NCBI GenBank assembly: GCA_002293505.1
Contig: DBDI01000003.1
Span: 62,001 to 126,000, forward strand
DNA: 64,000 nucleotides
From: Alistipes sp. UBA936
GTDB lineage: Bacteria > Bacteroidota > Bacteroidia > Bacteroidales > Rikenellaceae
Direction: 5' to 3'
This document shows positions 18,023 through 26,389 of the stretch, one piece after another (position 1 is the stretch's first letter; the number at the start of each line of letters is the position of its first letter). The notes beneath the pieces are model-generated. The model was not told the DNA's origin. It did no database searches and saw nothing but the letters and a program-made list of their open reading frames with translations. The position numbers were made by a program, and so were the translations under genes.

Positions 18023-20326
18023 TTACTTCTTCGGACTTTCGGCCACGATGGCGCGTGCTTGTTCGAGCGTTAGTTCCTGTGGATCAGTGCTTTTGGGTAT
18101 CTTGTAGTTTTTCCCTTTGTAGGCAATGTACGGCCCGAAGCGACCGTTTTTTACGACCAGATCGGGTTCTTCGGTGAACGTTTTCAGTGGTTGATTCGCT
18201 GCTGCCTTGGTCTCTATTAGCTCCACCGCTTGCTCCAGCGTGATGGTATAGGGATCATTTCCGCGGCCCAGAGAGGTGAATTTTCCATCCCATCTGACAT
18301 ACGGGCCAAACCGCCCGACGCCTATAACAACATCTTTACCAGCGTGTTGCCCCAGTGTTCGCGGCAGACTCAGCAGCTCGAGCGCCTCTTCCAGCGTTAG
18401 CGTGGCGATCAGTTGCCCCTTCTTGAGACTGGCCGAACGTGGCTTTTCGCCCTCCGGCGCTTCCATCTGAACCATCGGACCGAACCGACCGATGCGCGCC
18501 GAGACCGTCTGACCTGTCGCTGGATCCACTCCGAGTATGCGAGTTTGGTGAGTATCAGTGTGTTCCGTGGCCATTGCGCGCTCAATCTCGGTGTGAAACG
18601 GGCCGTAGAAACGGGTGATCATCTCGTCCCAGCGCTCGTTGCCCTCGGCGATTTCGTCGAACTCCTTCTCGACCTTCGCGGTGAAATTATAGTCCAGAAT
18701 GTCTGCGAACTGCTTTTCCAAATAGTCGTTCACAAGCATACCTATATCCGTTGGTGCCAGTTTGTTAGACTCGCTGCCTGCTTTCTCACCGAGCGTCTTT
18801 TCGGCAATTTTTCCCTTTGCCAGCACGAGTTGCGTGTACTCACGCCGTACGCCCTCCTTGCTCTGTTTGACGACGTAGCCGCGGTTAATCACGGTCGTAA
18901 TTGTCGGTGCGTAGGTCGACGGGCGACCGATGCCGAGTTCCTCGAGTTTTTTCACCAGCGACGCCTCGCTATAGCGCGCTGGAGGCTGGGTAAAGCGCTG
19001 AGTGGCAACTATCTGCGTCGTGCCTATCTCCGTGCCCACACTCATCTTCGGCAGAAGCGATTGCGCACCCTCGTTCGTTTCACTTTCGTCGGTCGATTCG
19101 GAGTAGAGTTTCAGGAATCCATCGAAGCGTATAACCTCGCCGGTTGCTGTGAAGTGCTCTTTGGCGGTGACTCCCGCGGTGTCCGTAACGTCCACTTTCA
19201 CAATGGTTTTGTCGATCTGCGCGGGTTTCATTTGCGACGCCACGGCGCGTTTCCAGATCAGATCATAGAGACGTTTTTCGGCCGCTGTCCCCTCGATCGC
19301 GCGACGTTCGAAGTACGATGGTCGAATAGCTTCGTGAGCCTCCTGCGCCCCCTTGGAGTTGGTTTTATATTTGCGCGTGTCGCTGTACTGTTCGCCGAAC
19401 AGAGCGGTGATCTCCTTCTTGGCGGCGCCAAGCGCTTGAGCCGAAAGATTCACCGAGTCGGTTCTCATATACGTGATAAGTCCCTGCTCATAAAGCTTTT
19501 GCGCGACGCTCATCGTCTGTTGGACACTCATCCCGAGTTTTCGTCCGGCCTCCTGTTGAAGCGTGGAGGTGGTGAATGGTGGGGCGGGGTAGCGCGTGCC
19601 TGGCTTCTCTTCGACGCTTGCGACTCGCAGTAGCGCTCCGTTGCAGGACTTTAAAAATGCCTCGGCCTCCGAGCGCTTGTCGAACCGTCGCGAACACTCC
19701 GTCTTGAAGAGCGCTTTCGGGTCGCCCTCTGGGAACATCTCCGCCGTGACGCGCCAAAAATCCTTCGCCTCGAAGCCGATTATCTCTCTTTCGCGCTCGA
19801 CCAATAGCCGCACTGTAACGCTCTGAACCCGACCGGCTGAGAGTTGCGGCCGAACCTTGCGCCACAACAGGGGCGACAGCTCGAATCCGACCAGACGGTC
19901 GAGAATACGGCGTGCTTGCTGGGCATTCACAAGGTCGATGTCTATGCCTCGCGGGGTTTCGATGGCGTGCAGTATGGCCGGTTTTGTAATCTCGTGGAAA
20001 ACGATTCGGCGGGTCTTTTCGGCTGGCAGGCTCAACACCTCCGACAGGTGCCAGGCGATGGCTTCTCCCTCGCGGTCTTCATCGGAAGCGAGCCACACTG
20101 CGTCGGCTTTTTTCGCTGCCGCGGCCAGCTCGCGAACCATCTTTTCCTTATCCGGATCTACCTCATAGTGAGGCGTAAAGTCGTGTTCTATGTCTACTCC
20201 CAGCCCCTTTTTTACAAGGTCTCGGATGTGTCCGTAGCTCGAACGAACGGTGTAGTCGGCCCCCAGAAATTGCCCTATTGTTTTGGCTTTGGAAGGGGAC
20301 TCGACGATGACTAAATTTTTACCCAT
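18023..20326 (-). CDS. topA: DNA topoisomerase I
   Basis: The 767-residue type IA topoisomerase that relaxes negative supercoils. The Toprim domain opens the protein (NLVIVESPSKAKTI; later DEDREGEAIAWH for metal binding), and the catalytic Tyr286 lies in LITYMRTDS. The C-terminus has no C4 zinc fingers but three topoisomerase C-terminal repeats of the IGRFGP/VGRFGPYVRW/NGRFGPYIAYKGK type, ending in a Lys pair. It lies three bases downstream of the DUF4270 gene and ends the operon. Confidence 0.97.
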   Translation of the reverse strand: MGKNLVIVESPSKAKTIGQFLGADYTVRSSYGHIRDLVKKGLGVDIEHDFTPHYEVDPDKEKMVRELAAAAKKADAVWLASDEDREGEAIAWHLSEVLSLPAEKTRRIVFHEITKPAILHAIETPRGIDIDLVNAQQARRILDRLVGFELSPLLWRKVRPQLSAGRVQSVTVRLLVEREREIIGFEAKDFWRVTAEMFPEGDPKALFKTECSRRFDKRSEAEAFLKSCNGALLRVASVEEKPGTRYPAPPFTTSTLQQEAGRKLGMSVQQTMSVAQKLYEQGLITYMRTDSVNLSAQALGAAKKEITALFGEQYSDTRKYKTNSKGAQEAHEAIRPSYFERRAIEGTAAEKRLYDLIWKRAVASQMKPAQIDKTIVKVDVTDTAGVTAKEHFTATGEVIRFDGFLKLYSESTDESETNEGAQSLLPKMSVGTEIGTTQIVATQRFTQPPARYSEASLVKKLEELGIGRPSTYAPTITTVINRGYVVKQSKEGVRREYTQLVLAKGKIAEKTLGEKAGSESNKLAPTDIGMLVNDYLEKQFADILDYNFTAKVEKEFDEIAEGNERWDEMITRFYGPFHTEIERAMATEHTDTHQTRILGVDPATGQTVSARIGRFGPMVQMEAPEGEKPRSASLKKGQLIATLTLEEALELLSLPRTLGQHAGKDVVIGVGRFGPYVRWDGKFTSLGRGNDPYTITLEQAVELIETKAAANQPLKTFTEEPDLVVKNGRFGPYIAYKGKNYKIPKSTDPQELTLEQARAIVAESPKK

Positions 20327-20329
20327 TTA

Positions 20330-21823
20330 CTACCTGTCAATGATGGTGTATGTGATTCTCACGGTGATCGGCATCTCGCTTCCGGTGCCGTTCAGGGTTG
20401 AGTTTCCGAACCCGAATCTGCCCGCCACATCGGGCCCCAGTTGCATTACGGGCGGAACTTTTCCGTCGATCAGTTGTTGTATGTACGAGGTGATTACCAA
20501 CTGATAGCGAGCTGTTCCACGATAGAAATATCCGTCGTACGGCAGTTTGTATTCGCCTCCACCCGTCGAGGCGTTTTGTGCGTTCTGCATTGCTTCCAGC
20601 GAGTATTGGTAGTCGGAGATGGGGGTCACACGCGTGATGTCGCGATAGCTTCCGAGCCTTGTGACCGCGGCGTCGAGCGTCGAACGTGGCACTGATTCGC
20701 CTCCTTCGATGTATAGACGCATCATCGCCTGATTGATCATAATGTCGTGGTCGTCACCCTCTTTGAGTGCCTGCAGCTCGCGAACAAACTCGTCGGAGAA
20801 GCGCAGGTATGTTCCCACACCACCCATCGTCTGAACGTAGACGGTCGGTTGTGTCGGGCTCGTTGGCAGGGTATCGGTGAATCCGTTGGTCACGACCTCC
20901 AGCTCTCCCAGCGTGTGTTCCGAGTAGTCGAATTCCGACATTGCGATCGAGACGCTGTTCCACTCCGTCACGGCACCCGTTCTGGCATCGGTTTCGTCCT
21001 GATCGGTGAACAGGAACGGTACGGCGAGCGTGTCATAGATCGCGGTCACATCCAGCGAGTCGTGGTTGCGCAGGTGTAGCGTCAGTCCCGAAGAAGCGAG
21101 CGAGGCTGCCCAAACGGAACCTGCGCGCGGAGAACCGGCTGCGGGAGCGATGTATATTCCGCGAAACTCCTCCAGAAACAGGGTGTCGCTCTTATAGGTC
21201 TCCCAGTCGATGTTTACAAGGCGGTCGATGAATTGGCGTCCGGCTGCGGTTGGAAACAGGCGCGCCTGAACGCTGCGTCGTCCCGAGTGGGTAAAGTCGA
21301 AAAGTTTCTCACCTCGGTACTCCTCGATGGGGAAGTTGGCTCGGTAGAGTGAGTCTCGGGTCAGTTTGTCCTTGGTCGTGGAGATGTCGTAAACTTCGAA
21401 CGACTGAACGAGCAGCGAATCGCCCCTGATGTCGTCTATGGCGAACGTTATGTTCAGCGAGTCGACAATGGGTTCGAAACCGAATCCCTCCACATCTTCA
21501 CCATAAGGCAACGTAACGGGAAGAAATTGCAGTAGCGCACTGTTCGTCTGAGCGCCGAACACTCCTTCCGGATCGACCATACGACCCAGATAAGCGTGCC
21601 CCAGACGCGACGAAGGAATGCTGTCTGTTCTGAACAGATACGTCTGCACCTCGTCGGTGAACTCCCTCACCTCCACCTTCATACGTTGTCCCCCGGGCAG
21701 CAGCGTTTCGCCCAATCGGTCGTCGACTTCGGTACAACCTACCCCGCAAAAAAACATTAACAGGCTCCCGGCTCCAAGCAGCAGCCTCCGGAAATCCCCA
21801 CCCCTTTTATAGCAGTTCGTCAT
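20330..21823 (-). CDS. DUF4270 lipoprotein
   Basis: A 497-residue exported lipoprotein: a basic N-terminus, a hydrophobic stretch (LLLGAGSLLMFF) and a lipobox ending at Cys30 (CGVGC). The remainder is a beta-rich domain of the DUF4270 family, restricted to Bacteroidetes, function unknown. The start at 21823 overlaps the upstream GT5 gene by 17 bases; longer in-frame starts would run through that gene. The linkage of GT5 protein, DUF4270 and nearby core genes is a conserved Bacteroidetes arrangement. Confidence 0.88.
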   Translation of the reverse strand: MTNCYKRGGDFRRLLLGAGSLLMFFCGVGCTEVDDRLGETLLPGGQRMKVEVREFTDEVQTYLFRTDSIPSSRLGHAYLGRMVDPEGVFGAQTNSALLQFLPVTLPYGEDVEGFGFEPIVDSLNITFAIDDIRGDSLLVQSFEVYDISTTKDKLTRDSLYRANFPIEEYRGEKLFDFTHSGRRSVQARLFPTAAGRQFIDRLVNIDWETYKSDTLFLEEFRGIYIAPAAGSPRAGSVWAASLASSGLTLHLRNHDSLDVTAIYDTLAVPFLFTDQDETDARTGAVTEWNSVSIAMSEFDYSEHTLGELEVVTNGFTDTLPTSPTQPTVYVQTMGGVGTYLRFSDEFVRELQALKEGDDHDIMINQAMMRLYIEGGESVPRSTLDAAVTRLGSYRDITRVTPISDYQYSLEAMQNAQNASTGGGEYKLPYDGYFYRGTARYQLVITSYIQQLIDGKVPPVMQLGPDVAGRFGFGNSTLNGTGSEMPITVRITYTIIDR

Positions 21824-22538
21824 AAAAAGCTTTGTAAGCATCCACATTTTCGCCACCTTCAAGCACGGGTTTACCGCTGGTGCGCGCATAATCAATCCAC
21901 GTGTGGTCATCCATTGGTTCTTCGACAACCACTGCGTCGGCGTAGTCGATAACGCTCTTTTGCAGGTTTTCGTACGCCGGATCCGTAAAAGTGAACGGCA
22001 CCGGGTCGTTGTACAGTGAGATCACGATCTTGGCACGCCGGAATACGGGGTCGTCGGCGAACACGCGACGTAGCAGCATCGCCACCACTGAAGAGAACCA
22101 GCCGTGGATATGTACTATGTCGGGCGTCCAGCCCAGTTTTTTTGCCGTCTCCAGTACCCCTCGCGCAAAAAATATCGCTCGCTCGTCGTTGTCTTCAAAG
22201 AAGTTCCCGTCTTCATCCGTCAGCGTTGCCTTGCGGTGGAAATAGTCGTCGTTATCAATAAAATAGACCTGCACTCGTGCGGTCGGTATCGAGGCCACCT
22301 TGATTATAAGTTGGTGGTCGTTGCCTTCGATGATTAGGTTCATACCCGACAGACGTATCACCTCGTGCAGTTGGTTTCGTCGTTCGTTGATGGTTCCCCA
22401 TCGGGGCATAAAAGTACGAATCTCACCTCCCGCCTCCTGCATAGCTCCGGCAAGGAGTCGACAGCGCTCTGCCATCGTCCCCCCCGCAAGATAGGGAACT
22501 ATCTCGCTGCTGACGTATAATATCTTACTTTTACCCAA
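21807..22538 (-). CDS. Glycogen/starch synthase N-terminal (GT5) domain protein
   Basis: 243 residues matching only the N-terminal half of GT5 glycogen synthase (ILYVSSEIVPY, then DIVHIHGWFSS). The usual KxGG loop reads LAGG, and the whole C-terminal GT1 half, with the ADP-glucose site, is absent. The family's full length is about 480, so this cannot be a complete synthase. Similar short proteins sit upstream of DUF4270 in other Bacteroidetes, so it is a conserved form rather than a local truncation. The start appears to be TTG at 22538. Confidence 0.82.
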   Translation of the reverse strand: MGKSKILYVSSEIVPYLAGGTMAERCRLLAGAMQEAGGEIRTFMPRWGTINERRNQLHEVIRLSGMNLIIEGNDHQLIIKVASIPTARVQVYFIDNDDYFHRKATLTDEDGNFFEDNDERAIFFARGVLETAKKLGWTPDIVHIHGWFSSVVAMLLRRVFADDPVFRRAKIVISLYNDPVPFTFTDPAYENLQKSVIDYADAVVVEEPMDDHTWIDYARTSGKPVLEGGENVDAYKAFYDELL

Positions 22539-22563
22539 GTCTATGGTTTTTGCCCGTTCGGTG

Positions 22564-22571
22564 CAAAGTTA
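22564..22571 (-). promoter_or_regulatory. GT5-DUF4270-topA -7 element (TAACTTTG)
   Basis: A full TAnnTTTG match on the minus strand, 25 bases before the TTG start of the GT5 gene. Confidence 0.62.
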
Positions 22572-22582
22572 ACGAAAATTTT

Positions 22583-23632
22583 TCACACTATCAGCATTGC
22601 GTCGCCATAAGTGCCGAAACGGTATTTTTCGTCGATTGCTGTTTGGTACGCTTTCATCACCAAATCGAACCCTCCGAACGCCGTCACCATCATCAGTTGG
22701 GTCGACATCGGGTGGTGGAAGTTCGACACGAACGCATCTGCCACACTGAACTCGTACGGATGGAAAATGAACTTGTTTGTCCATCCGTCGAACGGCTTGA
22801 GCATCCCTCCCGTCGACACCGAACTCTCGATCGTCCTCATTACGGTCGTCCCGACTGCACACACTTTTCGTCCCGCCCGCTTGGTGGTGTTCACTCTTTC
22901 GGACGCCTCCTCCGGGATCATAATCTGTTCGGAGTCCATCTTGTGTTTGGTTAGATCTTCCACATCGACCGTTCGGAAGTTGCCCAGACCGACGTGAAGC
23001 GTGATTTCGGCACGATGTATCCCCTTTATATCCATCCTCTTGAGCAGATGCTTGCTGAAATGCAGTCCGGCCGTCGGAGCTGCCACGGCACCCTCGTGCT
23101 TTGCATATATGGTCTGATAGCGCTCTTCATCCTCTGGTTCGACCTTTTCGCGCACCCACTTGGGCAGGGGCGTTTCTCCCAGCCTGAAAAGTGTCTCCTT
23201 AAACTGCTCGTGCGTGCCGTCGAACAAGAACCTCAGCGTTCGTCCCCGCGAGGTGGTGTTGTCTATAACCTCGGCCACCAGCAGATCGTCGTCTCCGAAG
23301 TAGAGCTTGTTGCCGATTCGGATCTTGCGCGCCGGGTCGACTAACACGTCCCACAGCTTCAGGTCGTGGTTCAGTTCGCGTAGCAGGAATATCTCGATCT
23401 CGGCCCCGGTCTTTTCCTTGTTTCCATACAGGCGTGCCGGAAAGACCCTCGTGTTGTTGAACACGAACACATCGTCGGCTCCAAAGTGGTCGATTATGTC
23501 CTTAAATATCTTATGTTCGATCTTTCCACTTTTCCTGTGGACGACCATAAGTTTGCTCTCGTCTCGGTTTTCGGTCGGATGTTTTGCCAACAGTTCTGGC
23601 GAGAAGGCGTAGGTGTATTGCGATAGTTTCAT
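22583..23632 (-). CDS. queA: S-adenosylmethionine:tRNA ribosyltransferase-isomerase
   Basis: A 349-residue QueA enzyme, transferring the ribosyl part of SAM to 7-aminomethyl-7-deazaguanine in tRNA to make epoxyqueuosine. Family segments seen are HPTENRDESKLMVVHR, VFNNTRVFPARLYGNK, APTAGLHFSKHLL and STQLMMVTAFGG. The start at 23632 (MKLSQYTYAF) matches the family; the upstream in-frame ATG crosses the promoter. It is transcribed on its own, 114 bases after truB. Confidence 0.94.
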   Translation of the reverse strand: MKLSQYTYAFSPELLAKHPTENRDESKLMVVHRKSGKIEHKIFKDIIDHFGADDVFVFNNTRVFPARLYGNKEKTGAEIEIFLLRELNHDLKLWDVLVDPARKIRIGNKLYFGDDDLLVAEVIDNTTSRGRTLRFLFDGTHEQFKETLFRLGETPLPKWVREKVEPEDEERYQTIYAKHEGAVAAPTAGLHFSKHLLKRMDIKGIHRAEITLHVGLGNFRTVDVEDLTKHKMDSEQIMIPEEASERVNTTKRAGRKVCAVGTTVMRTIESSVSTGGMLKPFDGWTNKFIFHPYEFSVADAFVSNFHHPMSTQLMMVTAFGGFDLVMKAYQTAIDEKYRFGTYGDAMLIV

Positions 23633-23655
23633 TGTGTGGGTTAGGATGAGAAACA

Positions 23656-23663
23656 CAAAATTA
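23656..23663 (-). promoter_or_regulatory. queA -7 element (TAATTTTG)
   Basis: A full TAnnTTTG match on the minus strand, 23 bases before the queA ATG. Confidence 0.58.
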
Positions 23664-23746
23664 CTTATACTACGTGCAACTGCCGTAAATGTTTCGTTAA
23701 TCCTCAAAAATTTGTATATTTTCTGAAAGTTGTGTGTTAGAATAGG

Positions 23747-24478
23747 TCATTTCCCGTTCTCGCCGGGCAGGTTCTTACCGCCGCCCAGCTCCTTGATGAT
23801 CTCTTCCATCCCCAGGGCGTCGGCGACTGTGAATTCGCCGCTCCGTGTGCGCTTCAGACCGGTCAAATGAGCTCCGCTGGCAACCGCCTCGCCTATCTCT
23901 CTCGCCAACGCGCGAATGTACGTCCCTTTGCTGCATTCGACGCGGATTTTTAGTCGCGGTGCGGCAGGTAAGTCACACTCCAGCAGTTCCATAGCATAGA
24001 TGTTTATCAGCGCTTGACGCATCACCGGCTCTTCGCCCTCTCTCGCCATCTCGTAGGCTCGCTTGCCGGAGAATTTCTTGGCCGAATAGACCGGCGGGGT
24101 TTGCAGCCTCTCGCCCGTCAACTTCCTAAGAGCCAGTTCTATATCCTGCCTCGTTATGTGTTCCCACGGATATGTTTTGTCCACTTCGTGCTCCAGATCG
24201 TAGCTCGGCGTCGTGGCTCCGAGCGTGACCTCGGCGATGTACTCTTTCGTCCCGTCCATCAGTTCGTCCACCCTCTTGGTCGCCTTGCCGATGCACACGA
24301 TCAGCACTCCGGTCGCCAACGGATCGAGTGTTCCCGCGTGCCCGACTTTAATTCGCTTGTAGCCAAGTCGTTCCAGCGAATATTTCACCTTTCGCACCAC
24401 ATCGGTGGATGTCCACTCCAGCGGCTTGTCCACCACCAGTACGTAGCCCTCCGGAAAATTCAATTCGCGCGAAAACAT
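23747..24478 (-). CDS. truB: tRNA pseudouridine-55 synthase
   Basis: A 243-residue enzyme that isomerises U55 in the T-loop of tRNAs. The catalytic Asp52 lies in GHAGTLDPLATG, and the KPLEWTS N-terminal box and RVECSKGTYIRALAREIG are present. The usual C-terminal PUA domain is absent, as in other short bacterial forms. The start overlaps the uppP stop as TGATG. Confidence 0.95.
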   Translation of the reverse strand: MFSRELNFPEGYVLVVDKPLEWTSTDVVRKVKYSLERLGYKRIKVGHAGTLDPLATGVLIVCIGKATKRVDELMDGTKEYIAEVTLGATTPSYDLEHEVDKTYPWEHITRQDIELALRKLTGERLQTPPVYSAKKFSGKRAYEMAREGEEPVMRQALINIYAMELLECDLPAAPRLKIRVECSKGTYIRALAREIGEAVASGAHLTGLKRTRSGEFTVADALGMEEIIKELGGGKNLPGENGK

Positions 24479-25314
24479 CAGCAGAAATAGTAGATTATCG
24501 TTGCCGCCCCGACCACTCCGCAATACGCTGCAAACCAGACGAGTTTACTTCGTTTCACCATCTCGATCATAAACCTGCACGCCGCGACACCTACTGCGAA
24601 TGCCGCTGCAAAACCCGCTACCAGAGGCAGAGCATCCGTGGCCGTAATCGCCCCGAGGTTGCCCTGCAAAGCGTCCAGCCCGACCTCGCCGACTATCGGT
24701 ATTATCACCATCAGGAACGAAAATTGTGCAATCGCAGCACGCTGATTACCAAGAATTAACCCTGTTGCGATCGTGCTTCCCGACCGACTCAGACCCGGCA
24801 TCGCTGCGGCGGCCTGTGCCAATCCCATAATAAACGCATCCCGAAACGATATCCCCTCGGCTTCCTTGCGGCGAGGTGTCTCACGCTCGATTCTCCGCGC
24901 CGCTCGGTCGCCCCCTGTTTCTCTCTTGCGCCCCGCAAACCACAGTAACCCCGCTGTCAGCACGAGCATCCCTCCGACGATCAACAAAATATTAGGCGAC
25001 GCAAGCATCGCATTCAGCTGATCTCTAAGCAGTAAGCCGACCAGAGCAACCGGCACCGCCGAGAGCACGAGCTTCAGCGCGTACCCGGCCCGCCCCCGCA
25101 AAGTGTCCATTATGAGCGTGCCGATTTCGCGCCACAGCACCGTAATCGTGGCCAGCACCGTCGCCAAATGCAGCACGATATCGAACGTCAGGTTGTCCGC
25201 CAGCGTCACGCCGAGCACTTCTTTTGCGATTTGCAGATGTCCGCTGCTCGAAATAGGCAGGAACTCGGTGATACCCTGCACTATACCAAGTATAATGGCC
25301 TCCCAAACGCTCAT
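24478..25314 (-). CDS. uppP: Undecaprenyl-diphosphate phosphatase
   Basis: A 278-residue polytopic membrane enzyme that recycles undecaprenyl pyrophosphate for cell-wall and polysaccharide synthesis. Both BacA signatures are present: EFLPISSSGH near the N-terminus and PGLSRSGSTIATG about two thirds along, with eight or so membrane segments. The start at 25314 overlaps the DUF3098 stop. Functionally it links to the flippase, polyprenyl synthase and ispF genes elsewhere in the window. Confidence 0.96.
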   Translation of the reverse strand: MSVWEAIILGIVQGITEFLPISSSGHLQIAKEVLGVTLADNLTFDIVLHLATVLATITVLWREIGTLIMDTLRGRAGYALKLVLSAVPVALVGLLLRDQLNAMLASPNILLIVGGMLVLTAGLLWFAGRKRETGGDRAARRIERETPRRKEAEGISFRDAFIMGLAQAAAAMPGLSRSGSTIATGLILGNQRAAIAQFSFLMVIIPIVGEVGLDALQGNLGAITATDALPLVAGFAAAFAVGVAACRFMIEMVKRSKLVWFAAYCGVVGAATIIYYFC

Positions 25315-25538
25315 ATTTTCGGGGCTTGTTCCGTCTTTTTGGGCCGCCACATAATGGCGTAGATTTCGAACACAAACCCTGCGATCACGACGATCGGAGC
25401 AAGGGTTATGCGCCTGAAACTGAACATCTTGTCGCTAAACACCTCTGGGTCGCCGCTTCCGCCGCCCGCCATCAGCACAAATCCCACGATGATGATCCCT
25501 AACCCAATGAGCATCAGCACATAATTCCGTTTTTTCAT
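25311..25538 (-). CDS. DUF3098 membrane protein
   Basis: A 75-residue protein with two membrane helices (about residues 5-25 and 46-64) and a Pro-Lys tail. It belongs to the Bacteroidetes DUF3098 family, found between ftsX and uppP in this phylum; function unknown. It overlaps ftsX by four bases (ATGA) and uppP likewise, so it is stoichiometrically tied to both. Confidence 0.9.
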   Translation of the reverse strand: MKKRNYVLMLIGLGIIIVGFVLMAGGGSGDPEVFSDKMFSFRRITLAPIVVIAGFVFEIYAIMWRPKKTEQAPKI

Positions 25539-26389
25539 TTCCTTACAGCTTTATTTACAGCGAACGCAGTGAATATCAGCGATATAGCTACTCCTCCGAC
25601 GATCATTCCCGCGATAATTAACAGCGGCAGTCCTCCGCGCAGTAGCTCCACTTCGGGCAGGCCCTCTCGCAAGCCCGCGACCAAAATCACGAACAGAGCC
25701 GTCGCGATGAGTCCTGCCCACAGTCCGTGCGTCGCCGCCGACCCGAGCAGTGGGCTCATAATGAAACCGCGATTCGCTCCCACGAGCTTCATCGTATTGA
25801 TAATCTGCTTTTTAGCCGCAATAGTCATCCGGATCGTGTTGTTGAGCAAAATCAGCGAAATCACGAATAACGCGCCTCCGAAAAGTACCAATACAAGGTT
25901 CAGTTTTCCGAGGTTCTGCCCGATTTGCTCGACCACACTCTTCTGATACACAACCTCTTGCACTCCGGATGTTTTCTCCATAGCTGCAACGAACGCCGCC
26001 ACCTGATCTTTGTCTTCGGCCACTCGCGCCTCCAGGCCGACTTCGAAGCTGTCCGGCAGTGGGTTGAACTCGATAAATTCGCTGAAATCGTCGCCAGATT
26101 CGGCAACGAAGGCTTCGGCTGCCTGCTCCTTGGTCACGTAGGTTATCTGTCGCGCAACTTCCTTTACCTCAATCTGTTTGCGGACTTCGGCCGTTTGTTC
26201 CGCCGAGAGCCCGTCTTTGAGCATAACATAGATCGTGACGTTCTCCTTGAGCCGGTTCGTGACGTTCAACGCATTGAATATCAAATACGTAACCGATCCC
26301 AACAGGAACAACACCATCGCAATGCTCACCGTTGACACCAGGTATGAATTTCGCACCTTGCGCCGTAGTCGCTTATCTTCCTGTGCCAT
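25535..26389 (-). CDS. ftsX: Cell-division permease FtsX
   Basis: A 284-residue FtsX-type ABC permease: one N-terminal helix (about 18-42), an extracytoplasmic domain (about 45-165, with the NPLPDSFEVGLEA motif) and three C-terminal helices. With the ATPase FtsE it controls peptidoglycan hydrolases at the septum. ftsE is not adjacent, as is normal in Bacteroidetes. It overlaps the yfhO gene by 17 bases. Confidence 0.93.
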   Translation of the reverse strand: MAQEDKRLRRKVRNSYLVSTVSIAMVLFLLGSVTYLIFNALNVTNRLKENVTIYVMLKDGLSAEQTAEVRKQIEVKEVARQITYVTKEQAAEAFVAESGDDFSEFIEFNPLPDSFEVGLEARVAEDKDQVAAFVAAMEKTSGVQEVVYQKSVVEQIGQNLGKLNLVLVLFGGALFVISLILLNNTIRMTIAAKKQIINTMKLVGANRGFIMSPLLGSAATHGLWAGLIATALFVILVAGLREGLPEVELLRGGLPLLIIAGMIVGGVAISLIFTAFAVNKAVRK

